Source: a virus
Length of the DNA stretch: 43,008 nucleotides
Virus record (IMG/VR): IMGVR_UViG_3300021961_000195
Location: 1-43,008 of that record
Reading direction: 5' to 3' (one strand)
A model generated the notes under the pieces. That model was not told the DNA's origin and ran no database searches. It was given only the letters and a program-made list of their open reading frames with translations. Both the position numbers and the translations under genes were made by a program. Shown here piece by piece: positions 13,295 to 20,639 of the stretch. Position 1 is the first letter of the stretch; every line of letters starts with the position of its first letter.

Positions 13295-13479
13295 TGGCCA
13301 AGAAGCCGAACCCGGCGATTGAGAAGCTGAAGCGCGACCTGGCCCGGCAGCCGCGGGCGGTTGTGCCGGAAGGGGTGCAGCCGTTGAACGAAGGATTTTT
13401 CAGGGTGCAGGCGTTGCGCGTGAGCCGGCAGGCCAAGCTGCGCAGCGCCGTGGCACCCAAGCTACGAGGCAATCGGTGA
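13294..13479 (+). CDS. 61-residue basic hypothetical protein
   Basis: A very basic small protein (MAKKPNPAIEKLKRDLARQP...KLRGNR) joined to both neighbours by overlaps: TGATG at its start and GTGA at its end with the portal gene. The ATG at 13294 is chosen over the in-frame TTG one codon upstream. Its charge suggests contact with DNA or an acidic partner near the portal. No family recognised. Confidence 0.72.
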   Translation: MAKKPNPAIEKLKRDLARQPRAVVPEGVQPLNEGFFRVQALRVSRQAKLRSAVAPKLRGNR

Positions 13480-15128
13480 ACGAAGACCAGATCAATTTCC
13501 ACATCCAGAAGCTCGGCGCGCTGAAGCAGGACCGGGCGAACTGGGATACGCAGTGGGAGGAAGCGGCGTCGCTGATCCTGCCGGCGCATCGCAACTCATT
13601 TCAGGGCGAGGGCACGGATAATCAGTTCGGCGGCTCCGGCCAGAAGAAAACAGAGTTGCAGTTTGATGCCACGGTTGGCATCGCTTGTCAGCGGTTTGCC
13701 AGCGTGATTGAATCTCTGGCCACGCCGCAGAACAACATGTGGCACCGACTGGTGCCGGCGGACAAGATGCTGAAGCGCAATCGTGCCGTGCGTATGTTTT
13801 TTGACGACCTGAACGAATTGCTGTTCAACCATCGCTATCGCCCGGTTGGCAACTTCGTGGGCAACAGTCAGCAGGTTTATCTTGGGCTGGGCGCATACGG
13901 CAACGGGTCGTTGTATGTCGACAAGCCGGAAGACCAGAAGGGGCTGCGCTATCGCAACATTCACCTGGGCGAATCTTACTTCGTGGAGAATCATGCTGGG
14001 GTGGTGGACACGTTGTACCGCCGGTTCTACATGACCGCGCGCCAGATTTCGCAGCAGTTCCGGCAGCCTGGCGACACGGTGCCGGATGAAGTGACGGAGA
14101 AGGTCAAGAACCCGAACCAGGCCGAACAGAAACTGGAAGTTCTGCACTGCGTCTACCCACGTTCTGACTTCGACCCGCGGCGCGTGGACCCGAAAGGCAT
14201 GCGTTACGCCTCGGTCTACATCTACTGCCAAACCAAGACGCTGATGCGGGAGTCGGGCTACCAGAGTTTCCCGTTCCCGACCGCGCGCTACACGCAGGTC
14301 AGCGGCGAGACGTATGGCCGCGGTCCGGGCCAGTGGGTGCTGCCGGCGATCAAGGTGCTGAACGAAGAAAAGAAAACGATGCTGAAGCAGGGGCATCGCG
14401 CAGTGGACCCGGTGTTGCTCTCGCACGACGACGGCAACTTGGGGTCATTCAGCCTGAAGGCGGGGGCACTGAACCCTGGCGGTGTCAGCAAGGAAGGGCG
14501 GGCGTTGATCCAGCCGCTACCGACCGGGCGCTTCGACATCGGCGACAAGATGATGGAGATGGAGCGCACCACCATCAACGACGCCTTCCTGATTACGTTG
14601 TTCCAGATTCTGATAGACACGCCGCAGATGACGGCGACCGAAGTGCTGGAGCGGGCGCGGGAGAAGGGCATGCTGATTGCGCCCACCGCAGGCCGGCTGC
14701 AGGCCGAGTTCCTGGGGCGCTTGATCGAACGGGAACTGGACCTTTTGTTCCAGCAGGGCTTGATTCCGCCGAACATGCCGTCTATACTACGGGATGCAGA
14801 AGCGGCTGAATACCACATCGAATACGACAGCCCGATGTCCCGCATGGCTCGGGCCGAGAAAGCCGCCGGCTTCATGCGCGCCCTGGACGTGGCCGCGAAC
14901 TACGCCAAGAACACGATGGACCCGTCACCATTGGACTTCTTCAACTTTGACAGCGCAATGCCGGAGATTCTGGACATTCAAGGCGCGCCCGCCGCATGGA
15001 CGCGATCCCTGGACGAAGTGATGGTCATTCGTCAGAAGCGCGACGAGGCCGCGCAAAACCAGCAGATGATCGAAGCCGCACCCGCAGTGGCGGGGCTGGC
15101 GAAGGCAATTCCACCGCAGGGGGCGTAA
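13476..15128 (+). CDS. Portal (T7-type head-tail connector) protein
   Basis: A 550-residue protein of the podovirus head-tail connector family (T7 gp8-like). It forms the dodecameric ring at one head vertex through which DNA enters and leaves and to which the tail attaches. Characteristic segments are DWTQ-like WDTQWEEAASLILPAHRNSF (about residues 23-42), RFASVIESLATPQNNMWHRL (about 68-87) and DAFLITLFQILIDTPQMTAT (about 369-388). The length fits the family. The GTG at 13476 overlaps the upstream stop, with GAGG before it. The order small terminase, large terminase, portal supports the call. Confidence 0.93.
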   Translation: MNEDQINFHIQKLGALKQDRANWDTQWEEAASLILPAHRNSFQGEGTDNQFGGSGQKKTELQFDATVGIACQRFASVIESLATPQNNMWHRLVPADKMLKRNRAVRMFFDDLNELLFNHRYRPVGNFVGNSQQVYLGLGAYGNGSLYVDKPEDQKGLRYRNIHLGESYFVENHAGVVDTLYRRFYMTARQISQQFRQPGDTVPDEVTEKVKNPNQAEQKLEVLHCVYPRSDFDPRRVDPKGMRYASVYIYCQTKTLMRESGYQSFPFPTARYTQVSGETYGRGPGQWVLPAIKVLNEEKKTMLKQGHRAVDPVLLSHDDGNLGSFSLKAGALNPGGVSKEGRALIQPLPTGRFDIGDKMMEMERTTINDAFLITLFQILIDTPQMTATEVLERAREKGMLIAPTAGRLQAEFLGRLIERELDLLFQQGLIPPNMPSILRDAEAAEYHIEYDSPMSRMARAEKAAGFMRALDVAANYAKNTMDPSPLDFFNFDSAMPEILDIQGAPAAWTRSLDEVMVIRQKRDEAAQNQQMIEAAPAVAGLAKAIPPQGA

Positions 15129-15304
15129 TGGGTCAAGCGGCAGATGAACTGATGGCAGGAACAAAACAGCGCAGGCAGTCGACGCGGGAGCTTTTGCGTG
15201 ATCGCGTAAACCCCAACCTTGTTGAGCTGACTGAAGAAGAAAAGAAAAAACAGAAAGACCGGGACGTAACAGGCACCAAGACTATCGGCGGCGCACGCGG
15301 CTGA
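15128..15304 (+). CDS. 58-residue charged hypothetical protein
   Basis: A small charged protein (MGQAADELMAGTKQRRQSTR...) starting within the portal stop (TAATG at 15126). The middle (VELTEEEKKKQKDRDVTG) is a lysine/glutamate-rich helix. No membrane segment is present. It probably belongs to the head operon; unknown function. Confidence 0.72.
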   Translation: MGQAADELMAGTKQRRQSTRELLRDRVNPNLVELTEEEKKKQKDRDVTGTKTIGGARG

Positions 15305-15306
15305 TT

Positions 15307-15855
15307 GTGAAACTAAACCTTGGTAGCGGCGGGCGCAAGCTCGACGGTTATGTCAACGTCGACCTGCAGCCGGAAGAAACACCGGATGTAGTGTGCAACA
15401 TCGGACGTGACCGCTGGCCGTTTGATGACAACAGCGTTGACGAAGCTGAAGCATCGCACATCATGGAGCATCTGTCGACTCCGGAGTTGATGCACTTCAT
15501 GCGCGAGTTGTATCGGGTCTGCAAGCACGGTGCCGAAATCAAGATAACACTGCCGCATCCGAGGCACGACATCTACTTGAATGACCCAACGCATCAGACT
15601 CCCATTCTACCGGCGACGTTGCTGATGTTTTCAAGAGGACAGCTGGAAGCATTGCGAAAACAAGGCAAGCAGTTGACTCCGTTTTGGAAATACACAGGGG
15701 TTGACTTCAAGCTAGACTCAATGGTAAAGTGGCGCTTTAGTGAAGGCGTTGACCCGGACGACAAAGATATTTCTTGGAAGATGACGCATCTGAACAACAT
15801 TATTCAGGAATTTAGCTGCACTATTCGTGCAGTGAAGGCTACGGATGCCGTTTAG
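15307..15855 (+). CDS. SAM-dependent methyltransferase (class I)
   Basis: A 182-residue class I methyltransferase in the head cluster. The SAM site opens the protein (KLNLGSGGRKLDGYVNVDLQ, motif I GSG and the acidic Asp at the end of strand two), followed by the WPFDDNSVDEAEASHIMEHL segment (motif II/III region) and LYRVCKHGAEIKITLPHP, as seen in enzymes acting on small molecules, sugars or proteins. The GTG at 15307 lacks a strong Shine-Dalgarno. GC is lower than in the portal gene. It lies two genes from a glycosyltransferase, so the pair may modify a sugar or a virion protein. The substrate is unknown. Confidence 0.85.
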   Translation: MKLNLGSGGRKLDGYVNVDLQPEETPDVVCNIGRDRWPFDDNSVDEAEASHIMEHLSTPELMHFMRELYRVCKHGAEIKITLPHPRHDIYLNDPTHQTPILPATLLMFSRGQLEALRKQGKQLTPFWKYTGVDFKLDSMVKWRFSEGVDPDDKDISWKMTHLNNIIQEFSCTIRAVKATDAV

Positions 15856-16111
15856 TGAAGTTGTCGAGGCAGCACGCCGCTGGTTGTTTCGGCGTCGCTA
15901 TGCCTACCAGACGACGTTCAAAGGACCGCTGGCGCAGGAAGTTCTGCGCGACCTGGCGCTGTTCTGCCGGGCAACCGAGTCGACGTTCCATGACAACGAA
16001 CGGGTGCAGTCCAAATTGGACGGTAGGCGCGAAGTGTGGTTGCGAATCAGCGCGCATCTGAATCTGTCGCCTGAAGACCTCTGGCGGCTTCTTGACGGAA
16101 GGGATGACTGA
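15845..16111 (+). CDS. Bbp19-like small phage protein
   Basis: An 88-residue protein (MPFSEVVEAARRWLFRRR...) resembling the Bbp19 family named after Bordetella phage BPP-1. The diagnostic run is YQTTFKGPLAQEVLRDLALF, then CRATESTFHDNERVQSKLDG and RREVWLRISAHLNLS. The family lies between portal and capsid genes in BPP-1-like phages and others. Its function is not established, and an assembly role is likely. It begins inside the methyltransferase stop region and ends in a TGATG overlap with the glycosyltransferase gene. Confidence 0.78.
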   Translation: MPFSEVVEAARRWLFRRRYAYQTTFKGPLAQEVLRDLALFCRATESTFHDNERVQSKLDGRREVWLRISAHLNLSPEDLWRLLDGRDD

Positions 16112-17136
16112 TGTATCGTGACGGCAAGCAGGTATTGACTTCGCACGTCCACAGTTTCATTCTCAACCATGGCGCTCTCGGGGACGTGATCTGCTCCCTG
16201 CCGGCGATCGTCAACGCGCGGCAGCGCGTCAGCGACATCGTGGCGATGAAGGTCTACTGCCCGCCGTGGCAGGCTGAGTTGCTGGAGCATCTGCTGGCGC
16301 CGTACGGCAAGTTCACGGTGCGCAGCATCGCCGAGTTCCCGCTGGAGCGGGCGAAGCGGGAGGACTGGGACGGCGGGCCGAACTCGCTGAACGCCGCGGT
16401 CCACAACACCCACACCCGCAACCGCGTTCACATGGTCGACTACGCATTCAACTACCTGCTGGACGCGCGGCCGGAAAACATGCTGGAGCGCAGCTACCCG
16501 ACCGCTGCGCCGATCGGGCCGCGCTATCCTCTGCTGGACGAGCCGTATGTCGTCATCCCGGTTGGGGCCACGTCGGACAACAAGCTGTTCAAGGCGCACG
16601 TCATGGGGCCGATTATCCAGTGGCTGGCTGACAACGACCTGACGCCAGTGCTGGTCGGCACCAAGGTCAGTCACACCCAGGCCGAGATGGGAAGCGGCGT
16701 TACGGAGAAACTCGTCATCCGTGACGAGATAGAGAAACTGCCCGCCGAAGTGGTTGCTTTGTGCGTCGACCTGCGCGAGAAGACGACACTGCTGGAACTG
16801 CGTGATCTGTGCGGGCACGCGGAAGCGGTCGTCGGCGTCGACGGCGGCACGTTGCACCTGGCCGGCACCACCGACACCAACATTGTGTATGCGATGGGTA
16901 CGACGTTGCCGAAGCACCGGTATATTGCGCGCGGCGGCGACCCGAACCACAAGATACGGTATGTCGGCCCGCGTGATCTGGAATGCGCGGGCTGCCAATC
17001 CAACTGGGCGCTGTCCCGGTGGGATTTCCGGTTCTGCGCGTACGGCGACAACAAGTGCATGGATCAACTGCACCCTGACGATTTTATCAACGGACTGAAG
17101 GAGCTTTTATGGCCGAAGCAGACACCACTACTGTAG
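16111..17136 (+). CDS. Family 9 (heptosyltransferase-like) glycosyltransferase
   Basis: A 341-residue GT-B enzyme resembling family 9, the ADP-heptose:LPS heptosyltransferases. N-terminal FILNHGALGDVICSLPAIVN (about residues 17-36) matches the first Rossmann strand and the GDxxxxxP motif. In the C-terminal half, TPVLVGTKVSH, TTLLELRDLCGHAEAVVGVD and GGTLHLAGTTDTNIVYAMGT form the nucleotide-sugar pocket typical of this family. It may alter host lipopolysaccharide to block later phages or to decorate the virion. Finding it between portal and scaffold is unusual. It ends 28 bases inside the scaffold gene. Confidence 0.88.
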   Translation: MYRDGKQVLTSHVHSFILNHGALGDVICSLPAIVNARQRVSDIVAMKVYCPPWQAELLEHLLAPYGKFTVRSIAEFPLERAKREDWDGGPNSLNAAVHNTHTRNRVHMVDYAFNYLLDARPENMLERSYPTAAPIGPRYPLLDEPYVVIPVGATSDNKLFKAHVMGPIIQWLADNDLTPVLVGTKVSHTQAEMGSGVTEKLVIRDEIEKLPAEVVALCVDLREKTTLLELRDLCGHAEAVVGVDGGTLHLAGTTDTNIVYAMGTTLPKHRYIARGGDPNHKIRYVGPRDLECAGCQSNWALSRWDFRFCAYGDNKCMDQLHPDDFINGLKELLWPKQTPLL

Positions 17137-17957
17137 CCGACACCACGACCGCCGCCGACACGACTACAACGGCAACCACGACCGCCCCCTGGCACGGCAT
17201 TACTGACCCGGATGCCGCGGCCTACGTGACTAACAAAGGCTGGCAGTCGCCCGCCGATGTCATCAAGTCCTATCAAGGAGCGGAGAAACTGATCGGCCGG
17301 GATCCGTCGACGCTGGTGCAGTTGCCGCGCGCAGACGACCCGGAGGGCACCCGCGCGCTGTTCCAGAAGCTCGGCCTGCCCGAGTCGCCGGACAAATACG
17401 ACATGAAGGTCGGGCTGCCGAAGGACGCGGCGATCAATGAAGATTTTGCCAAGAACATGCAGGGGTTGCTGCACAAGGCAGGCATCGTACCCAGCCAGGC
17501 GCAGGAATTGATCGGTGGCTACAACGCAATGCTGCTGGCGCAGCAGGAGCAGGCAGCCAAGGATTATGAACTGAACGTGGCCGCCGACAAGCAGGCGCTG
17601 AAAGACGAATGGAAGGGCGGTTACGACCGGATGTTCAATCGGGCGCAGAACGCCGCCACCAAGCTCGGGTTTACGCCTGAACTGGTGGACGCCATCGAGA
17701 AGCACGTCGGCTACGCGGGCACCTACAAACTGCTGGCGGACATCGGAGCTAAGTTGGGCGAGGACGGGTTCGTCGGAGAAGGCAAGACCAACTTTGAAGG
17801 CGAACTGACCCCGGCTGAAGCCAAGAACCAGTGGGATTCTAAGAAGCTCGACCAGAACTTCATGGCCGCGCTTACGGACGCCAGCCACCCGGGCCACAAA
17901 GCGGCGCAGGAACTGCAGACCAAGCTGTTCAAGATCATGTATCCTGAAAACAAGTAA
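17109..17957 (+). CDS. Head scaffolding protein
   Basis: A 282-residue protein placed just before the capsid gene, as expected for a scaffold. Residues 1-26 are a Thr/Ala/Asp-rich flexible tail. The middle (DVIKSYQGAEKLIGRDPSTL, then a helical region to about 250) carries the pattern seen in podovirus scaffolds (LGLPESPDKYDMKVGLPKDA). The C-terminus (ELQTKLFKIMYPENK) is basic and amphipathic, suited to contact the capsid shell. AAGGAG lies before the ATG at 17109. It is followed directly by an intrinsic terminator. Confidence 0.88.
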   Translation: MAEADTTTVADTTTAADTTTTATTTAPWHGITDPDAAAYVTNKGWQSPADVIKSYQGAEKLIGRDPSTLVQLPRADDPEGTRALFQKLGLPESPDKYDMKVGLPKDAAINEDFAKNMQGLLHKAGIVPSQAQELIGGYNAMLLAQQEQAAKDYELNVAADKQALKDEWKGGYDRMFNRAQNAATKLGFTPELVDAIEKHVGYAGTYKLLADIGAKLGEDGFVGEGKTNFEGELTPAEAKNQWDSKKLDQNFMAALTDASHPGHKAAQELQTKLFKIMYPENK

Positions 17958-17978
17958 CTGTTTTAAAAGGACATTTTT

Positions 17979-18008
17979 AAAACCGCAGGGGTTCGCCCTT
18001 GCGGTTTT
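17979..18008 (+). terminator. Intrinsic terminator after the scaffold gene
   Basis: A 13-bp stem (AAAACCGCAGGGG / CCCTTGCGGTTTT, one G-T pair) with a TTCG loop. The 3' arm ends in TTTT followed by CTTG. It stops head-operon transcription before the capsid promoter, so the capsid has a separate transcript. A second UUCG-loop terminator follows the next two genes. Confidence 0.85.
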
Positions 18009-18009
18009 C

Positions 18010-18036
18010 TTGTCTGGAGAGGACGTGTGGTAGAAT
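18010..18036 (+). promoter_or_regulatory. Capsid promoter with extended -10
   Basis: TTGTCT (18010-18015) is a partial -35 with a short 15-base spacer, and TGG-TAGAAT (18028-18036) is a good extended -10. GTGGTAGAAT...GCATAGGA matches the box at 13017-13040. It sits between a terminator and the capsid leader, as a dedicated capsid promoter would. Confidence 0.55.
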
Positions 18037-18042
18037 GGGTGC

Positions 18043-18177
18043 ATAGGAAATACGCGCGGACAAGGTGAAAGCCCCCGCATAGCGGACTGCCTATCGGCCC
18101 CCGAGGTTGGGACAAGCCGGCGATCACCAGCCATATCGGTGAAAACTGACTTGTAATCAATTACTTAGGGGGCAATG
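18043..18177 (+). ncRNA. Structured 5' leader of the capsid gene with two anti-Shine-Dalgarno hexamers
   Basis: About 135 bases without a gene. GCCCCC occurs at 18071-18076 and again at 18097-18102; each is a perfect complement of GGGGGC (18168-18173), part of the capsid Shine-Dalgarno. A TCACC/GGTGA hairpin (18124-18128, 18138-18142) competes with another GGTGA at 18064-18068. The leader can therefore fold in alternative ways that hide or expose the ribosome site. I recognise no named RNA family. Confidence 0.5.
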
Positions 18178-19071
18178 ATGCCTGATAACATCACCGTCGC
18201 AGCGGTACAGCAATACCGTGCGAACGTCGAGCTGCTTCTGCAGCAAAAGGACTCGCGTCTCGCAAACGCGGTTATGAACCAATCTTTCGTTGGCAAGGCC
18301 GCCAGCGTCGTTGAGCAGTTTGGCTCCGCCACTGCGCAGCAACGCACCAGCCGTCATGCTGACACCCCGCTGCTTGATCTGTCGCAGGACAAGCGTTGGG
18401 TCTTCCCGTCCGACTACGAGTGGGCATCCCTGATCGACAATCAGGACCGCCTGCGCGCCATTGTCGAACTGACCAGCCCGTATGCCATGGCTGGCGCCGC
18501 CGCGATGAACCGTGTCAAGGACGACGTGATTCTGACGGCGATCTTCGGCACGAACTACACTGGCGAGAACGGCACGTCGACCGAGACGTTCGGCACGCTG
18601 GGTTCCGGCACCTACGATGTGGGCGTCAACACCGGCGGCACGGCGTCTTCGCTGAACGTGGCGAAGCTGCAAGCGGCCATCCGGATTCTGATGACCGCCA
18701 ACAAGGGCGAACTGGACGAGCCGGTTTACGGCGCAATTTCCAGCTACGAACACGACGCGCTCCTGAAGGAAGTGCAGATCGTCAACAAGGACTACGGCGG
18801 CAACGCCCTCCTGGTCGACGGCAAGGTCAAGCGTTTCATGGGGGTGGACTTCATCCTCACCGAGCGCCTGACGATCACTTCCGGCAACCGCCTGGTGCCT
18901 GTCTGGCTCAAGAGCGGCATGTGCCTCGGCATGTGGGATGGTGTCACCGCCAAGATCAGTGAACGCGCGGACAAAGGTCATGCAACCCAAGTCTACCTCG
19001 CCATGACCCTTGGCGCAACCCGTACCCAGCTGGGCAAGCAAGTCCGCATCAGCTGCGACGACCAAATCTAA
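18178..19071 (+). CDS. Major capsid protein
   Basis: A 297-residue major capsid protein of the phage_capsid_2 type (HK97-fold relative). Recognisable segments: TSRHADTPLLDLSQDKRW (about residues 58-75), DYEWASLIDNQDRLRAIVEL (about 80-99), AGAAAMNRVKDDVILTAIFG (about 107-126) and, near the end, ERADKGHATQVYLAMTLGAT. It lacks a cleaved delta domain, so a separate scaffold (17109) is needed. The ATG at 18178 suits AGGGGG five bases upstream; an ATG directly before it is possible. It has its own promoter and leader and is flanked by terminators, which fits high expression. Confidence 0.93.
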   Translation: MPDNITVAAVQQYRANVELLLQQKDSRLANAVMNQSFVGKAASVVEQFGSATAQQRTSRHADTPLLDLSQDKRWVFPSDYEWASLIDNQDRLRAIVELTSPYAMAGAAAMNRVKDDVILTAIFGTNYTGENGTSTETFGTLGSGTYDVGVNTGGTASSLNVAKLQAAIRILMTANKGELDEPVYGAISSYEHDALLKEVQIVNKDYGGNALLVDGKVKRFMGVDFILTERLTITSGNRLVPVWLKSGMCLGMWDGVTAKISERADKGHATQVYLAMTLGATRTQLGKQVRISCDDQI

Positions 19072-19083
19072 GGAGAGGCTGAC

Positions 19084-19587
19084 ATGGCATTAGTTTCATC
19101 TTCCCAAGTTGTAACCGACCAGTCGGCAGTTCCGGTCGTCAAGGTCAACTCGCAGGAAAAAGGCGCCCCGGTCCGCGTAGCCCATGGCTACCTCGCCGCG
19201 GCGAACTTTACCGGCGGCACCGCAGGCCAGTGGTACACTTTCGTTCGCCTGCCGGTTCGTGCGCAGATCATCGACATCAAACTGACTGGTGCCACCACGA
19301 CCAGCGGTGCGGTGAAGTGCGGTCTGTATCGTCCCGATGGCATCGCCATTGACGACGATGTGTTTGCCACGAACTACGACATGGCGGCTGAGAAGGACGG
19401 CACGACCATTCTGGTTACGCCGACCGCCCTGGAGCGCACGCAGACCATCGCTACCGCTTACGCCACTGCAATCGGCACCGCGGGCGCGACCAGCGACGCC
19501 GAAGTCGACATTGCACTGACGATCGTCACTGCCCTCGGCAGCGGCGTGAATCACGCAATGCACGTGCATTACACCCTGCCGGAATAA
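19084..19587 (+). CDS. Virion protein following the capsid, possible decoration protein
   Basis: A 167-residue Ala/Thr/Gly-rich protein (MALVSSSQVVTDQSAVPVVK...) 12 bases after the capsid stop, with AGGAG before the ATG. The sequence is beta-rich (GQWYTFVRLPVRAQIIDIKL, then GAVKCGLYRPDGIAIDDD) with a C-terminal helix-poor end (NHAMHVHYTLPE). It shares the capsid transcript and is followed by a terminator, which suggests production in similar amounts, as for a head decoration or stabilising protein. No family recognised. Confidence 0.8.
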   Translation: MALVSSSQVVTDQSAVPVVKVNSQEKGAPVRVAHGYLAAANFTGGTAGQWYTFVRLPVRAQIIDIKLTGATTTSGAVKCGLYRPDGIAIDDDVFATNYDMAAEKDGTTILVTPTALERTQTIATAYATAIGTAGATSDAEVDIALTIVTALGSGVNHAMHVHYTLPE

Positions 19588-19597
19588 GGCAGTCTGA

Positions 19598-19630
19598 CCC
19601 TCGGGGCTTCGGCTCCGAGGGGTTTGTTTT
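19598..19630 (+). terminator. Intrinsic terminator after the capsid operon
   Basis: A 10-bp stem (19598-19607 with 19612-19621, one G-T pair), TTCG tetraloop at 19608-19611, then GTTTGTTTT. A very good rho-independent signal, 11 bases after the stop codon. The next gene starts at 19642, so read-through must feed the tail genes or a promoter is hidden in this short gap. Confidence 0.88.
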
Positions 19631-19641
19631 GAAAGGGCATT

Positions 19642-19950
19642 GTGGCTATACCGACCGACTTTCAAGGCTACACCCCGGCAGCTGGAACCACCAAGTCGTT
19701 CAAAATTCTTGGTAGTGCGACCACCGGCATTTGGGCAAACGACGTTGATGGCACGCTTTCCGCCACCAGCGTTCGCGTTGACATCGGCCCGAACTTGGTT
19801 TTGTTTATGACCCAGGCGTACACTGACGCCGCGCTAGTGGCGTTGCTGCAGGATTTCATCAAGCGCATGGGTGGGCTGCACGAAGGCGCGGGCGGGCAAC
19901 CGACCGAAACCACCAAGCAGGTTGCAATTTCCGCCACGACTTGCACTTAA
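19642..19950 (+). CDS. 102-residue hypothetical virion protein
   Basis: A small beta-rich protein (MAIPTDFQGYTPAAGTTKSF...) starting with GTG at 19642 behind GAAAGGG, right after the terminator. The middle (VRVDIGPNLVLFMTQAYTDA) and the helix ALVALLQDFIKRMGG lead to a Thr-rich end. With the next two genes it makes a group of small late proteins between capsid and tail. No family recognised; perhaps head completion or decoration. Confidence 0.75.
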   Translation: MAIPTDFQGYTPAAGTTKSFKILGSATTGIWANDVDGTLSATSVRVDIGPNLVLFMTQAYTDAALVALLQDFIKRMGGLHEGAGGQPTETTKQVAISATTCT

Positions 19951-19962
19951 CGGAGACACGAC

Positions 19963-20202
19963 ATGGCAGTTTTCTTAGCAGGCATCGCCGACACAGACGG
20001 CATCCAGATGACGGAGAACAGCGTGGTCTTTGCTGCTTCTGGCGGTACGCTGGACGCCAGCAACGTCGTCCAGGTGAACTGGGATGGCACGGTGTTTGAC
20101 GGCACCACCGCAGAAGGCAAGCAGCGGCTTGTGGCTGCTCTGGAGTTGATTACCCGCCGCATCCAAACCGCAAAACTTTGGCCGGTCACTTCGGCTTCGT
20201 AA
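19963..20202 (+). CDS. 79-residue hypothetical virion protein
   Basis: A small protein (MAVFLAGIADTDGIQMTENS...) with CGGAG before the ATG. Mostly beta-type with one C-terminal helix (GKQRLVAALELITRRIQTAK). It belongs to the small late group between capsid and tail genes. No family recognised. Confidence 0.72.
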   Translation: MAVFLAGIADTDGIQMTENSVVFAASGGTLDASNVVQVNWDGTVFDGTTAEGKQRLVAALELITRRIQTAKLWPVTSAS

Positions 20203-20213
20203 GGAGCTGACAC

Positions 20214-20630
20214 ATGGCTGACGCAGTAACCACCGTTGTTGTAACCGAGTCGCCCGAGCGCCGCGTCGTTCATCTGACGAACATTTCGGACGGCACGGGG
20301 GAATCAGCAGTTGTCAAAGTGGATATATCCGCGTTGACTGCCGAAGATGGCGGCGTGCCGTCTTCGCTGGATATTGAGCAAGTACGTTGGTCTATTCAGG
20401 GCTTTTCCAGCGTGCGTATTCTGTGGGGTACGACCAGTGCGGTTGTAGCCCTGGCATTGAGTGGCAGCGGTTATGACGACTTCCGCGGCGACGGCTACAC
20501 CAGCGCAAAACGCGGCTTGCAGGATCCGCGCACCGCAACCGGCGAGCGGGATATTCTGCTGACGACCGCGGGCGCAGTCAGCGGCGCAACGTACGACATC
20601 ACCCTCCACCTTCGCAAGTCGCCCGACTAA
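20214..20630 (+). CDS. 138-residue hypothetical virion protein
   Basis: A beta-rich protein (MADAVTTVVVTESPERRVVH...) with AAGGAG before the ATG. Segments such as HLTNISDGTGESAVVKVDIS and VRWSIQGFSSVRILWGTTSA alternate hydrophobic and polar residues like a beta sandwich. The end (TYDITLHLRKSPD) is a typical terminal strand. It is likely a structural protein of the head or neck, inferred from position only. Confidence 0.75.
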   Translation: MADAVTTVVVTESPERRVVHLTNISDGTGESAVVKVDISALTAEDGGVPSSLDIEQVRWSIQGFSSVRILWGTTSAVVALALSGSGYDDFRGDGYTSAKRGLQDPRTATGERDILLTTAGAVSGATYDITLHLRKSPD

Positions 20631-20639
20631 GGGGCGGCC

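Noticed and set aside
15904-17073. 389-residue minus-strand open frame
   Set aside because: It is antisense to the Bbp19-like and GT9 genes, which show clear family motifs on the plus strand.
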